In this document: positions 1 through 8,493 of the stretch, piece after piece
Layout: each line of letters starts with the position of its first letter
Numbering within the stretch: position 1 is the first letter of the stretch
DNA from: an uncultured Blautia sp.
Lineage (GTDB): Bacteria; Bacillota; Clostridia; Lachnospirales; Lachnospiraceae
Assembly: GCF_947654165.1 (NCBI RefSeq)
Contig: NZ_CANTKB010000011.1
Location: forward strand, 1-64,000
DNA: 64,000 nucleotides
Direction of reading: 5' to 3'
Notes under the pieces: model-generated
Told to the model about the DNA's origin: nothing
The model's database searches: none
What the model saw: only the letters and a program-made list of their open reading frames with translations
Position numbers and translations under genes: made by a program

Positions 1-116
1 TGTGTTTGTGTAAAATTTTCAAGGTACTATAGGGACTTTTGACCCCAACATCATACAATATTTTTATCAGGCATTTTATCTTTTAATGCTTTTATTTCTA
101 AAAAAGGAGCTTTTCC

Positions 117-812
117 ATGAAAACAAAACGAAAACGCAGTATACTGCTGCTGATGATTCTCCTGATGATCTTGTCTCCGGTCCTCCTGACACGTCTGCAG
201 GAAGCCTTTTCTATACGGGTTGCCTGTGTAGGGGATAGTATCACTTACGGAGTAAAAATTCAAGATAAATTTCTTCATTCCTATCCGGCACAACTCCAAC
301 AGCTTCTCGGGGGACATTATCTGGTCAAAAATTTCGGTGCCAGCGGATATGCCCTCCAAAAAAATGCTAACTTTCCATACTGGGATCATCCGAATTTTCA
401 GGAAAGCTGCGACTTTCAGCCGGACATTGTCCTGATCATGCTGGGAACCAATGATACCAAGCCCTATAACTGGACTGGTGTTGATCCGTTTCTGTCCGAC
501 TTAGAAGATATGGTAACCCATTATCAAACTTTAGACAGTCATCCTGAAATTTATCTGATGACTCCTGCCACTGTTTTTACCAGTCAATTAAAACTCAATA
601 CCCCTTACAAAATGCAGGAAGATATTGCAGATATCATCTCACAGGAAATTCTCTCCTTTGGTGAGGAACACCAGATTCCCGTCATTGATATCCATGAAAC
701 CACCCGGACACATCCCGAATATTTTCTTCTGGATGGCATTCATCCAGACCGTGCAGGAGCAGAAGCCATTGCCAGAAACGCCTTTTCTGTTATTCGAAAA
801 TATTCTAACTAA
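117..812 (+). CDS. secreted or membrane-anchored SGNH/GDSL hydrolase
   Basis: 231 residues. Residues 9-25 form a hydrophobic segment after a Lys/Arg-rich start, so the protein is exported or N-terminally anchored. The SGNH blocks are all visible: GDSITYG at residues 39-45 with Ser41 as nucleophile, GTNDTKP near residue 110 (block III Asn), and DGIHPD at 206-211 with the catalytic Asp/His pair. The family hydrolyses esters such as acetyl groups on polysaccharides or lipids; the substrate cannot be read here. The start follows AAAAAAGGAGC. It is convergent with the phosphatase gene downstream. Sure of the fold and active site, not of the substrate. Confidence 0.88.
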   Translation: MKTKRKRSILLLMILLMILSPVLLTRLQEAFSIRVACVGDSITYGVKIQDKFLHSYPAQLQQLLGGHYLVKNFGASGYALQKNANFPYWDHPNFQESCDFQPDIVLIMLGTNDTKPYNWTGVDPFLSDLEDMVTHYQTLDSHPEIYLMTPATVFTSQLKLNTPYKMQEDIADIISQEILSFGEEHQIPVIDIHETTRTHPEYFLLDGIHPDRAGAEAIARNAFSVIRKYSN

Positions 813-833
813 CAACGAAATCCATCTGTATTT

Positions 834-1298
834 TTATAGGTTGTGATGCTTCTTCAAATATTCCAGAAAAGCTTCACAACCTTCTTTTACATCACGATAG
901 GTCTCGTCAAAATTTCCGGTGTACCAGGGATCTGCAATGTCTCTGTCCGACCCTGCAAAGGTAAGGAATTTATAAAGTTTACCTTCCGGATCTCCATTCA
1001 ACATCCTGTTCAAATTTCTCATATTATAAGAATCCATCCCTATAATATAATCGAACTTATTGTAATCTTCCAAGCTGATTTGTTTAGCCCTATGAGGTAC
1101 TAAAGGGATTCCCACTTCCCTTAATTTGTTTACAGTGCCTCTGTGCGGAGGATTTCCGATTTCCTCCCTGCTTGTGGCGAAACTGTCAATGGTAAACAGA
1201 TTCTCCAAGCCAAGTTCCTTTACTTTGTATGTAAATACGCTCTCACTGAGCGTTGATCTGCAAATATTGCCGTGACAGCAAAAAGCTACTTTGATCAT
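834..1298 (-). CDS. low-molecular-weight protein-tyrosine phosphatase
   Basis: 154 residues, a normal length for the family. The phosphate loop CHGNICRS starts at Cys8 (nucleophile) with Arg14, and the general-acid region ADPWYTGNFDETY lies near residue 125. An in-frame ATG 36 bases further upstream is less likely because the chosen ATG at 1298 sits behind AAAGGAG. These enzymes dephosphorylate tyrosine-phosphorylated proteins and often act on cell-envelope or exopolysaccharide kinases; the target here is unknown. It is probably transcribed alone. Confidence 0.9.
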   Translation of the reverse strand: MIKVAFCCHGNICRSTLSESVFTYKVKELGLENLFTIDSFATSREEIGNPPHRGTVNKLREVGIPLVPHRAKQISLEDYNKFDYIIGMDSYNMRNLNRMLNGDPEGKLYKFLTFAGSDRDIADPWYTGNFDETYRDVKEGCEAFLEYLKKHHNL

Positions 1299-1466
1299 TT
1301 GATTTCTCCTTTGTATAACGATTGTTATGGACAACTTTTTATGTTATTCAGGATAATTTTATCATATTATGGGTTGGTTTTCCATCTACGTTTTTCGATA
1401 AGAACAATATAAATCATCGAAACATCATTTGTAAAAATTAAAATCCCATTCGTGCTCTCATACCAC

Positions 1467-1922
1467 TCAACCATTCGCCATTAACTTTAAAATATCTTTG
1501 ACCAGCAATCCAATACTATGTTCTTCAACAGTAACCACGCCTTTTTGTCCCATATCTTTCAATAACTGTGTTGTTTTTGATTTTCCAAATGGTACATATG
1601 GTGCAATTTCACTGATTGGTTTCAACATTGTCTTGTCATACAGGTTCAATGTCTTCAAAGTATCCTGATTGAAAGTTTCAATCTAAATACTTTCTTTCAG
1701 CTTACGATGTAAAATTTCGAATGACAATTCCTGATCTTTACAAGGCAATTCTTCGAATCTAATATTTTTTCCATCCAATACAAGCCTGCTTTACATCTAG
1801 CAAACCTTTCACGTTTCCATCATCATCTACACCAAAAAGAATGATTCCACCATCGTAATTTGAAAAGGCACTGACTGTTTTCAAAATAGTAATCACATTC
1901 TTTCCAATTTTAATTGGTTTTG
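1467..1922 (-). pseudogene. wreck of an AlbA_2 (Schlafen-type) ATP-binding regulator
   Basis: Read on the minus strand, about 1795-1920 encodes a segment with TVSAFSNYDGG, ILFGVDDDG and NVKGL, the core of the AlbA_2 / divergent AAA-4 domain. After an apparent internal deletion, the next piece carries GKNIRFEELP and KDQELSFEIL, the usual follow-on of these proteins, and ends at a stop near 1683. The last open piece (1467-1658, 63 codons) has a short helix-turn-helix-like region with GKSKTTQLLKDMG. The gene is broken by a deletion and a frame change and has lost both ends. It marks the left side of a decayed island. Confidence 0.7.
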
Positions 1923-2007
1923 ACTGTATTTTGCTTTTTCGTCCGTTTTAACTCTTAAATAGAGCTCAATCGTGGATAATCGGACTTGATTTAACCTTTT
2001 TATTTCG

Positions 2008-2030
2008 TTTTAACTTTTGAAAAGTTAAAA
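2008..2030. repeat. perfect 23-bp palindrome
   Basis: TTTTAACTTTT and AAAAGTTAAAA are exact reverse complements around a single G. A degenerate half site (GTTTTAACTCTTAA) lies about 55 bases upstream, near 1944-1957. The palindrome could be an operator for the short reading frame that begins at 2078 or a relic of the broken gene to its left. No T-run follows, so it is not a standard terminator. Confidence 0.5.
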
Positions 2031-2077
2031 TACGATGTTTTTGCATTAAAATATTGATAATTATTGGAGGAATTTAC

Positions 2078-2251
2078 ATGCGTAAACACCACGAATTCGG
2101 TCGTAAATTGAGAACACTTGTCTCTGTAATATTTCTGAAGTCAGCTGTTCACCAAGTGATACCCATTGACTATTTTTGTGCAGTGCACACTTTTAGGAAT
2201 CTTACTGTTATTTTCATTCAAAAAAACATCAGTTTCCTGATGCTTTTATAA
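2078..2251 (+). CDS. doubtful 57-codon reading frame
   Basis: The ATG at 2078 has a good ribosome binding site (GGAGG, 7-base spacer). The product starts MRKHHEFGRKLR and becomes hydrophobic toward its end, but no family is recognisable. Its last codons overlap a small hairpin (CATCAG-tttc-CTGATG followed by CTTTTAT) that could end transcription. The other strand also reads as a protein-like stretch here (WVSLGEQLTSEILQRQ), so this may be relic DNA of a gene on the minus strand. Low confidence that it is a real gene. Confidence 0.2.
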   Translation: MRKHHEFGRKLRTLVSVIFLKSAVHQVIPIDYFCAVHTFRNLTVIFIQKNISFLMLL

Positions 2252-2330
2252 CTGTTTATGTATATAATTTCTGTTAGTTATCAACCTTAATATCTGCTTT
2301 CTAAAGACCCAAATACATCCTTATATTCGT

Positions 2331-3170
2331 TTAGAAAATAATATGAACCGATGTATCTTGAACCAGATCTAAAAACAAATCGTTATCAACCACTTCCGTT
2401 ACCAAAATCACCGAATGGTCATCCTGTACCTTACTGTAAGTAATCTTACGAATATCCTTCCTGTAATCTCCCAAGTTTTCAATGCTTATTTTCCCATCAC
2501 GGAAAAGCTGGCAAAGAATAGCATCATTACTCTTATACGAAATCGGTACCGGCATCCTTGAGGTAAATATTTCTCTTAAACTGGCCTCGGCTTTACGCTG
2601 GAACTCATAAGTATCACTATCTTGTGAATATATTGTCAGTGCCTCCGTCTCCGGATAATACCAGGAAACCACTTCTGCTAAAATTGTAATAGAAACTTCT
2701 CCAGCATTCTTCTTTTTTATTCTGCCCGAAGATAACATTTGACCTGGAAGCGGCCACTCGTCATAAAGATTATTAATCCAGTCTTTGTATGCATCCATAT
2801 CAAGTACCTCTGCCTTTTCCACAAAGCGACGCAAATAGCTTTTAATTCTTCCAATCTGATACGTAGAAGCAAGAACAATCTGATAAAGATTACCTTCCTC
2901 ATTATTTGTAAGATTCGAATAATCTTCTTCTGCAATACTATGTATCGGATATCCAAGCTCAATCAGTTTCTGCAAATAATTCGCTCTGCCTTCAGCATCA
3001 TTGATTTCCACCAGTACCCATTCTGGAATAAGTATCAAATCATAATCTTTCAAAATATCATCTGATGGTATTCCTTTCACCTCAAGACCCTGCATAAATG
3101 AAATGGATGATGTATCTAAAAGGGCGATATGCTTTTTATTATCAATATTTGTAATTCTCGTTATAGTCAT
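2331..3170 (-). CDS. PIN-like nuclease domain protein, last gene of an XRE/ImmA/PIN module
   Basis: 279 residues. The PIN-type acidic positions are visible: LLDTSSIS near residue 18-25, the Glu of IPEWVLVEIND near 50, GEVSITILAE near 160, and SQDSDTYEF near 185. PIN domains are metal-dependent RNases and typical toxins; the second half (after about 190) is not recognisable and may bind a target. The start codon overlaps the stop of the ImmA/IrrE gene by one base (TAATG), so the two are translationally coupled. It is longer than stand-alone VapC toxins (about 130 residues). PIN assignment is by motif and context, not by strong similarity. Confidence 0.6.
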   Translation of the reverse strand: MTITRITNIDNKKHIALLDTSSISFMQGLEVKGIPSDDILKDYDLILIPEWVLVEINDAEGRANYLQKLIELGYPIHSIAEEDYSNLTNNEEGNLYQIVLASTYQIGRIKSYLRRFVEKAEVLDMDAYKDWINNLYDEWPLPGQMLSSGRIKKKNAGEVSITILAEVVSWYYPETEALTIYSQDSDTYEFQRKAEASLREIFTSRMPVPISYKSNDAILCQLFRDGKISIENLGDYRKDIRKITYSKVQDDHSVILVTEVVDNDLFLDLVQDTSVHIIF

Positions 3171-3952
3171 TATTCGCCCTTCCTCGTAATCATAGAGATT
3201 TCTTTCATAATATTTTTCAGAAACTCTTCATTATCTTTATGGTAATTAAGTTCTGGATTCGCAGCTTTACTTCTTCTTATCCGTTCCTGTAAGGACGATG
3301 CGTTGACTACATAAGATGGTTTTACCAGACTATCATCCAAACCTAGTTCCTGAAATCTCTGTGGCATATTCTCAAATTCCAAGTCAAAAACTTCCTTTAT
3401 TCTTTTCGCCAGTATTTCATTTTCGCTCTGAATTGCATATTCATAAAGAGAAACCAACACTGCTTTATAGGTCGCCTGAAACGCTGACATACAGAGGAAT
3501 ATTTTTGAAACAAAATCCATATCAGGAAGTTCTATAAAGTATCTGTCAACACCCGCCAACAACATACTTGCTGCAAAGCATTCCGCCTTTCGTTCCTCCA
3601 TCGTATTATCTCTTTCAATAAAATGATCAAATGACACTTTATCAAAAATAAGATGATAGATTTCATGCCATGCTGCAAAATATTGATTTGCACGTGGCAG
3701 TGCTGTATTAAGGACGGGTATTATTTTCCCGCTTTTTACAAAAATTGCTCCACTCCAAAATATGTCTTCAATAGGCATCTGAACCAAACCAAATCCCTGT
3801 AAAATCAGCAAAGCAAGCTGCGGTCTTGATGCAACCTTCATAATTGCAGGATTCATCTGCAATTTCATTGCCTGTCCCAACACTTCATCTCTTATTTCAT
3901 TATTCTTTTTTATAACTAAATCTATATTCGCAGCAGTTATTAATTCACTCAT
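3170..3952 (-). CDS. ImmA/IrrE family metallopeptidase
   Basis: 260 residues. The zinc motif HEIYH lies in AAWHEIYHLIFD near residues 95-105, with a downstream Glu in ERKAECFAASMLL as the likely third ligand, as in COG2856 proteins. ImmA cleaves the ICEBs1 repressor ImmR, so this protein may cleave the XRE protein encoded 12 bases upstream. It sits in the middle of a three-gene unit: XRE regulator, peptidase, PIN-like nuclease. The arrangement suggests a stress-released toxin or a defence module; that role is inference. Confidence 0.85.
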   Translation of the reverse strand: MSELITAANIDLVIKKNNEIRDEVLGQAMKLQMNPAIMKVASRPQLALLILQGFGLVQMPIEDIFWSGAIFVKSGKIIPVLNTALPRANQYFAAWHEIYHLIFDKVSFDHFIERDNTMEERKAECFAASMLLAGVDRYFIELPDMDFVSKIFLCMSAFQATYKAVLVSLYEYAIQSENEILAKRIKEVFDLEFENMPQRFQELGLDDSLVKPSYVVNASSLQERIRRSKAANPELNYHKDNEEFLKNIMKEISMITRKGE

Positions 3953-3964
3953 ACATGCACATCC

Positions 3965-4333
3965 TTAATAATATATTTCACACAGATCAATAACATCAAG
4001 AAGCAGGTTATACTGTTTCTTCGCTGTTTCGCTCATTTCATGTTCCAAAGGGGCATTCTGTGAAAACACTGTTGCTGTAACAGGCTTGGCAGATACAGAA
4101 TGATAAAGCAACAACTCTTCTACCGACATATTCAACACTTTCAAAATCTTCTGCAGATGACGATCAAATGTACTTTTGTTATCAACAGCACCATTTAACA
4201 ATCTATCTAATGTCGGACGTGATATATCTGCCTTACTGGCAAAGGACACTTTGGTATAACCTTTATCCCTGATACACTCTTTTAACTTTGAAGCCACCAG
4301 ACTTCTTTGTTCAAATAATTCATCAAACTTCAT
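3965..4333 (-). CDS. XRE-family helix-turn-helix regulator
   Basis: 122 residues. Residues 12-70 form a Cro/CI-type helix-turn-helix with KVSFASKADISRPTLDRLL as the recognition region. The C-terminal 45 residues are not recognisable. Preceded by GGAGG at a good distance and by a strong promoter (4365-4393). It is the first gene of the unit with ImmA/IrrE and the PIN-like gene and most likely represses that unit and serves as the peptidase substrate; this is inferred from position. Confidence 0.82.
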   Translation of the reverse strand: MKFDELFEQRSLVASKLKECIRDKGYTKVSFASKADISRPTLDRLLNGAVDNKSTFDRHLQKILKVLNMSVEELLLYHSVSAKPVTATVFSQNAPLEHEMSETAKKQYNLLLDVIDLCEIYY

Positions 4334-4364
4334 TGTGATGACCTCCTTCTATTTTCTCACCATT

Positions 4365-4393
4365 ATTATATGCCAAAATGAAGGATTTATCAA
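4365..4393 (-). promoter_or_regulatory. sigma-A-type promoter of the XRE/ImmA/PIN unit
   Basis: On the minus strand TTGATA (4388-4393), a 17-base spacer and TATAAT (4365-4370) precede the XRE start by about 30 bases. Confidence 0.75.
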
Positions 4394-4420
4394 TATTCTT
4401 GTAAATTATTTTTTTACATT

Positions 4421-4774
4421 TTAACATTTCCAGACCATTAATTCATTTTGCATCGTTCTTCTGTCTTCTTTTGCTTGATTTTTCAATCTGTCCTTTACTG
4501 ATATTGTGCTTATTATTCTCTCTTCCGTATTTTCATCATTCATAAATGGAAACAGCAAATGCGATGGCACCGGAATACATCCGTTCTTATATGCATGTGC
4601 GACAAATTCTATTGCTTTTTTCTTGTTCCCTTCAATGTCTCCGGAAAACAGAGAACAGATATAGACCAGTGGACGGAAGGCAGATCTTTTCTCTGCCTTC
4701 TTTTCACGGTCGATATTTGCAATGGCTTTATATGGAACCAATTCCATATAACCTTCTGAATTTCGAACTCCCAT
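4421..4774 (-). pseudogene. truncated DUF7768-type (nucleoside deoxyribosyltransferase-like) protein
   Basis: 117 codons. The segment RPLVYICSLFSGDIEGN through PSHLLFPFMNDEN matches the start of DUF7768/DUF4406 proteins common on conjugative elements of gut Firmicutes. The rest of the domain is missing: after about residue 85 the sequence jumps to a Lys-rich tail (SVKDRLKNQAKED) resembling the ends of other mobile-element proteins, so an internal deletion joined two pieces. A good GGAGG site precedes the ATG at 4774, so a short product may still be made. Evidence of a former conjugative element here. Confidence 0.6.
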
Positions 4775-4779
4775 GATTA

Positions 4780-4966
4780 AACCTCCATCTCAATCTGCGG
4801 ATAATTTCTTCCTCATCCCTGTTTGTTGGAGTGTTTTTTCCATACACAATTGCTGAACTCTAGTGCTTGTTGTCACACTCTTCTCTATTTTATTGGATGC
4901 CTCTGTACTTTGAATCTCTGAATCCCAGTGGTAATTCTTTAATGTACTGCAATCAAATACTCTCAT
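4780..4966 (-). pseudogene. N-terminal remnant of a Fic-family protein
   Basis: From ATG 4966 the frame reads a leader (MRVFDCSTLKNYHWDSEIQ) and STEASNKIE, then TTSTRVQQLCMEK, the region that in Fic proteins carries the inhibitory helix. The catalytic part is absent. At the T6 run 4834-4839 the frame shifts by one base; the other frame continues NTPTNRDEEEII, the expected follow-on. Compare the intact Fic gene at 51789-52838, which has STEASNRIEG in the same place. Internal deletion, frameshift and missing C-terminus: clearly dead. Confidence 0.7.
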
Positions 4967-5121
4967 TCTCCTACATCCTATCTATTTCGCCTATCTTTAT
5001 TTCAGACGTATATTGCCTATTTATATTTTGATTTAAGCATACCCGTTTCTCCAATTATATTTAATTCATTTTTCTGAACAATGACTATTCCATTTTCTGA
5101 TAGTACTCCCCCCTTCTCTCC

Positions 5122-5150
5122 TTGCGCTTTTTCCCTTTCTATGCTATTCT
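5122..5150 (+). promoter_or_regulatory. promoter of the MATE gene
   Basis: TTGCGC (5122-5127), a 17-base spacer and TATTCT (5145-5150). Transcription would start near 5157, just before the leader hairpin. Confidence 0.6.
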
Positions 5151-5164
5151 ATACTCACGGTTTG

Positions 5165-5212
5165 AAACGCTCCCGAGTACAAAGGCTACGTTGTACTCAG
5201 GAGCGTTTTTCT
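5165..5212 (+). terminator. leader hairpin with T-run before the MATE gene (attenuator candidate)
   Basis: AAACGCTCC and GAGTACAA (5165-5182) pair with TTGTACTC and GGAGCGTTT (5191-5208), about 17 pairs with one bulge, followed by TTTTTCTTG. It lies between the predicted promoter and the ATG at 5241. As it stands it would end most transcripts before the exporter, which points to conditional read-through. No known riboswitch aptamer was recognised. Confidence 0.65.
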
Positions 5213-5240
5213 TGATATCACTTTTTTATCTGGAGGTCAT

Positions 5241-6560
5241 ATGAACGAAAATATTCTCAAGGATTTCTCAAAATATGTTTCTTTCAACATTTTAGGGCAG
5301 ATTGCCTATTCCTGTTATACGCTGGCCGACACTTTTTTTGTATCTGCTGACATCGGTACAAATGGGCTTACTGCACTAAATCTTGCCTTTCCCGTATTCT
5401 GCCTGATCAGTGGAGCAGGACTTATGATTGGCATTGGCAGCAGTACACGTTTTTCTATTCTGAAAAGCCGCAAAGAATCAAACTCTGCCAATCAGGTGTT
5501 TACAAATGCCCTTGTACTGGTATTGATGTTTGCAGCAGTCTTTTTCTTTACGGGATCATTTGCGTCCCATCACCTTGTAAAAGTTCTGGGTGCGGACAGC
5601 CAGGTATTTGAAACAACCAACCTTTATTTAAAAACACTTATGATGTTTGCTCCTGCTTTTATGTTAAATCATTTGCTTCAGTGTTTTGTCAGAAATGATG
5701 GATATCCATCCCTTTCCATGGCAGCCATGATGACAGGAAGTTTTTCAAATATAATTCTGGATTATATTTTTATTTTTCCATTACATATGGGAATTTTCGG
5801 AGCCGCTTTTGCTACCGGATTATCTCCTATTATAAGCATGCTGGTGCTGCTTCCCCATTTTATTAAGAAAAAGAATTCTTTCCATTTAGCAACTTTGAAC
5901 CTTGCACAAATGAAAAAAAATACCGGTAAGATTCTTGCCAACGGCATCCCTCCATTTTTAACAGAAGCAGCTTCTGGCATCGTTATGTTTTTATTTAACT
6001 TTATTATTCTGAGGATTTCCGGAAATGTAGGAGTTGCTGCTTTCAGTGTTATTACGGTGATTTCACTTGTTGTAATCTCTCTATATACTGGTTTATCACA
6101 GGGGATGCAGCCTTTGATCAGCCAGAATCACGGAGTCCAAAAAAAGGAAACGGTTCATACTCTTTTGAACTATTCCCTCATTACTTCCATACTTTTATCC
6201 ATGATCATCTATGGAATTATCTTCTTTCGTGCTCCTGCTCTTGTTTCTGTTTTTAACAGTGAACAGGATTTAGTATTGTCGCAGTATGCAATTTCTGGGT
6301 TAAAGCTTTACTTTACCGCATGCCCATTTATTGGATTTAATATTGTATTATCTACATACTTTATATCCATAAATCATCCCAGACCGGCACAGATCATTTC
6401 CATCTTACGCAGTTTTTTTGTCCTGATTCCTATGGCATTTGTGCTCTCTCACTTTTGGGGAATGACAGGAGTCTGGCTGTCATATCCTGCAACGGAACTA
6501 TTGGTTTTTATGTTTGCATTAGCAAAAAGGCCAAAGAGGATACAAAGTAAAACAACATAA
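5241..6560 (+). CDS. MATE-family efflux transporter
   Basis: 439 residues with about 12 hydrophobic segments, the normal size of MATE exporters, which expel drugs or cationic compounds in exchange for H+ or Na+. The N-terminal half has the typical ILGQIAYSCYTLADTFFVS start and a conserved NDGYPSLSMAAMMTG stretch near residue 155; the second half repeats the fold after about residue 230. The ATG follows TGGAGGTCAT. Transcribed alone behind a promoter and a leader terminator, so expression is probably conditional. Substrate unknown. Confidence 0.9.
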   Translation: MNENILKDFSKYVSFNILGQIAYSCYTLADTFFVSADIGTNGLTALNLAFPVFCLISGAGLMIGIGSSTRFSILKSRKESNSANQVFTNALVLVLMFAAVFFFTGSFASHHLVKVLGADSQVFETTNLYLKTLMMFAPAFMLNHLLQCFVRNDGYPSLSMAAMMTGSFSNIILDYIFIFPLHMGIFGAAFATGLSPIISMLVLLPHFIKKKNSFHLATLNLAQMKKNTGKILANGIPPFLTEAASGIVMFLFNFIILRISGNVGVAAFSVITVISLVVISLYTGLSQGMQPLISQNHGVQKKETVHTLLNYSLITSILLSMIIYGIIFFRAPALVSVFNSEQDLVLSQYAISGLKLYFTACPFIGFNIVLSTYFISINHPRPAQIISILRSFFVLIPMAFVLSHFWGMTGVWLSYPATELLVFMFALAKRPKRIQSKTT

Positions 6561-6570
6561 TGAAACAAAG

Positions 6571-6611
6571 GAAGCCTGGATAAAACTTTTTTGACCAGGC
6601 TTCTCTTCCAC
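6571..6611. terminator. hairpin between convergent genes
   Basis: GAAGCCTGG (6571-6579) pairs with CCAGGCTTC (6595-6603) just after the MATE stop; TCTCTTCC follows on the plus strand. Probably ends the MATE transcript and perhaps the opposing one; the T-run is weak. Confidence 0.5.
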
Positions 6612-6618
6612 ATCTATT

Positions 6619-7131
6619 TTATTGGAAACGTTCCATCACATCCTTAAACACTTCATAATTATCTGTTTCACGTTTCGTATGATAAACTGCATACTCAATG
6701 GTATCAAAACATCCACGAAATTTTTCTGTAAACTCCGAGAATACCTCTGCCACAAGTTTCCGTGGATTCCGAAAGGCACCACATCCAAATGCACCAAGAA
6801 TCAGTACTTCTGCCTTATTTGCAACCGCCACCTCAAAAATTCTTTGAATTCTGCTCCTGTGTAGCTTTTTTAATTCATGATAAAAAATATCTGCTTTCTT
6901 ATTTCCGGCATTAGGATTCATTCGATTGTGAGGTGTATTTCTTAGATTTGGTGCTGCACATGTGAGCACATCTACCTCCCACCACTCTGATTCTGGTAAT
7001 AATCTTGGAAAACTTATGTTACTCTTAAATACTTTCACTGCCGGAGTGAAAATACAGTCATCATTATTCAAGGAATTGTTTGCTTCTCTGTGAGGGATGT
7101 AAAACTTGTTCCACATTTCTTTCCCTATCAT
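6619..7131 (-). pseudogene. C-terminal part of a TIGR02452 (microbial PARG-like macrodomain) protein
   Basis: 170 codons. The readable part has the second half of the family: VDVLTCAAPNLRN, ILGAFGCGAFRNPR (phosphate-binding loop of the macrodomain fold) and YAVYHTK near the end. Full-length members are about 260-290 residues and start with the catalytic GG-A-QEE region, which is absent. Members are linked to ADP-ribose removal from proteins. With the N-terminal active site gone this is probably inactive, unless it was captured as a stand-alone ligand-binding domain. No strong ribosome binding site at 7131. Confidence 0.7.
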
Positions 7132-7248
7132 TTTCCCCCTGAACTTTTCATTTTTCTACGCACTTTCTTATGATTTTATGCCTCTTCTTATAGTCTGCTT
7201 CGATCTCCTTTTTCCAGCCTTTGCCAAGCGATACATCTATATTGGCTC

Positions 7249-8025
7249 TCAGAAATAAGAATTTCGTTCAAATACATATTCGGATTCCGAAGATAGTGCA
7301 TCCCGAAACACATATCCAAGCCTGTCAAATTTCTGTATTTCCACCGGATTTTCAATATGATTCTCAGCCATAAACCGAACCATTTCACCTCTTGCCATCT
7401 TGGCATAAGTACCTTTTGTCACCAGCTTGTCACCCGACTTTTCACAGAAGGTTATGGTGATATATCTGTCCTTTTGAGTCAGATATTTTTCAATACACTT
7501 TGAATACTCCTTGGAAGCCAGATTAATGATGATTCCGCTGTCATCTCTGACTCCTTTGTACAAATCATTTCCCCAGAATTCATATAAATTCTTCTTTCCA
7601 TGAATACATGCCTTTGCTTTCATCTCTAAACGGTACGGTGTCACACCATCCATGGCTCTAAGCATACCATAAAAAGCAGATAAAATACGCAAATGCTCCT
7701 GAATATAATCAAAATGTCCATCCTCAAATACAGAGGGTGCCATATACTGATATGCAATCCCTTCATAGGAAAGCACTGCCGGTGTGAGATGGTTATTCAG
7801 ATTCATATTTTCCAGTCGCTTAAAATTCTGTTCTGCGATTTTATCGTTACATTCCCAAAGTTTCTTCAATTCGTCATAAGACTGGTTTCTAAGCCAGGCT
7901 AAAATATCTTCTGTTTTCTTTAAATAAATAGGTTGTGTAACCGTGCATTCAAAAACAGCTTGTCCAAAAGAACTGCATTGCTCTTTGTCATTCATTTTCT
8001 TAGCCGGTGAAAGAATTATCTTCAT
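7249..8025 (-). CDS. yaaA: peroxide stress protein YaaA
   Basis: 258 residues, normal for the UPF0246 family. It starts MKIILSPAKKMN, the family signature, and has PFRYLRM-like segments replaced by VTPYRLEMKAK near residue 130 and NLASKEYSK near 170. In Escherichia coli YaaA lowers free iron and limits Fenton damage under peroxide stress. Its start overlaps the stop of the Bcp gene by four bases (ATGA), placing it in an oxidative stress operon with Bcp, the ArsC-like protein and DUF5714. Confidence 0.93.
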   Translation of the reverse strand: MKIILSPAKKMNDKEQCSSFGQAVFECTVTQPIYLKKTEDILAWLRNQSYDELKKLWECNDKIAEQNFKRLENMNLNNHLTPAVLSYEGIAYQYMAPSVFEDGHFDYIQEHLRILSAFYGMLRAMDGVTPYRLEMKAKACIHGKKNLYEFWGNDLYKGVRDDSGIIINLASKEYSKCIEKYLTQKDRYITITFCEKSGDKLVTKGTYAKMARGEMVRFMAENHIENPVEIQKFDRLGYVFRDALSSESEYVFERNSYF

Positions 8026-8480
8026 TCTGATAACTCCTGCAGCATACGTTCCGGGTCATCTGCTGCCTTCACTTTGTCATTGCTTTTTATGATGATTCCC
8101 TGCTCATCAATCAGATAAGTGGTTCTCACCACACCCATAGAAACCTTCCCGTAATTCTTCTTTTCTTTCCAGACATCATAAGCTTCAATTACCTGACGTT
8201 CCGGGTCCGAAAGTAAGGTAAATGCTAATCCGTACTTTTCTTCAAACCGCTTATGGGAAGCAACAGAATCTTTGCTCACTCCTAAAACCACTGCTCCTTT
8301 TTCTACAAACTGCGGGTATCGTTCCGAAAAACCGCATGCCTGTTTCGTACATCCTGGTGTACTGTCCTTTGGATAAAAATATAAAATCACTTTCTTTCCG
8401 GCATAATCACTTAACTTATGCATCTGTCCATTTTGATCCGGCAATTCAAAATCCGGTGCTTTTGTTCCTGTTTCTAACAT
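8022..8480 (-). CDS. bcp: thiol peroxidase, Bcp/PrxQ type
   Basis: 152 residues. Peroxidatic Cys44 and resolving Cys49 are in DSTPGCTKQACG, the two-cysteine spacing of Bcp/PrxQ peroxiredoxins, which reduce H2O2 and organic peroxides using thioredoxin. The FYPKD motif precedes the active site and a conserved Arg sits in the C-terminal part. The ATG at 8480 follows AAGGAGGGAACTACC. Fourth-base overlap with yaaA and 13 bases after the ArsC-like gene: one transcript. Confidence 0.94.
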   Translation of the reverse strand: MLETGTKAPDFELPDQNGQMHKLSDYAGKKVILYFYPKDSTPGCTKQACGFSERYPQFVEKGAVVLGVSKDSVASHKRFEEKYGLAFTLLSDPERQVIEAYDVWKEKKNYGKVSMGVVRTTYLIDEQGIIIKSNDKVKAADDPERMLQELSE

Positions 8481-8493
8481 GGTAGTTCCCTCC

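Noticed and set aside
1..116. Promoter for the SGNH hydrolase
   Set aside because: TTGACC and TACAAT are present but only nine bases apart, so I do not call a promoter.
5165..5212. Known riboswitch before the MATE gene
   Set aside because: The leader is too short and lacks the conserved cores of guanidine, PRPP or other exporter-linked riboswitches that I could recognise; only a terminator hairpin is supported.
7132..7248. Minus-strand frame with KGWKKEIEADYKKRHK between the macrodomain remnant and yaaA
   Set aside because: It reads like a protein end but has no start or recognisable family; too little to call a gene.
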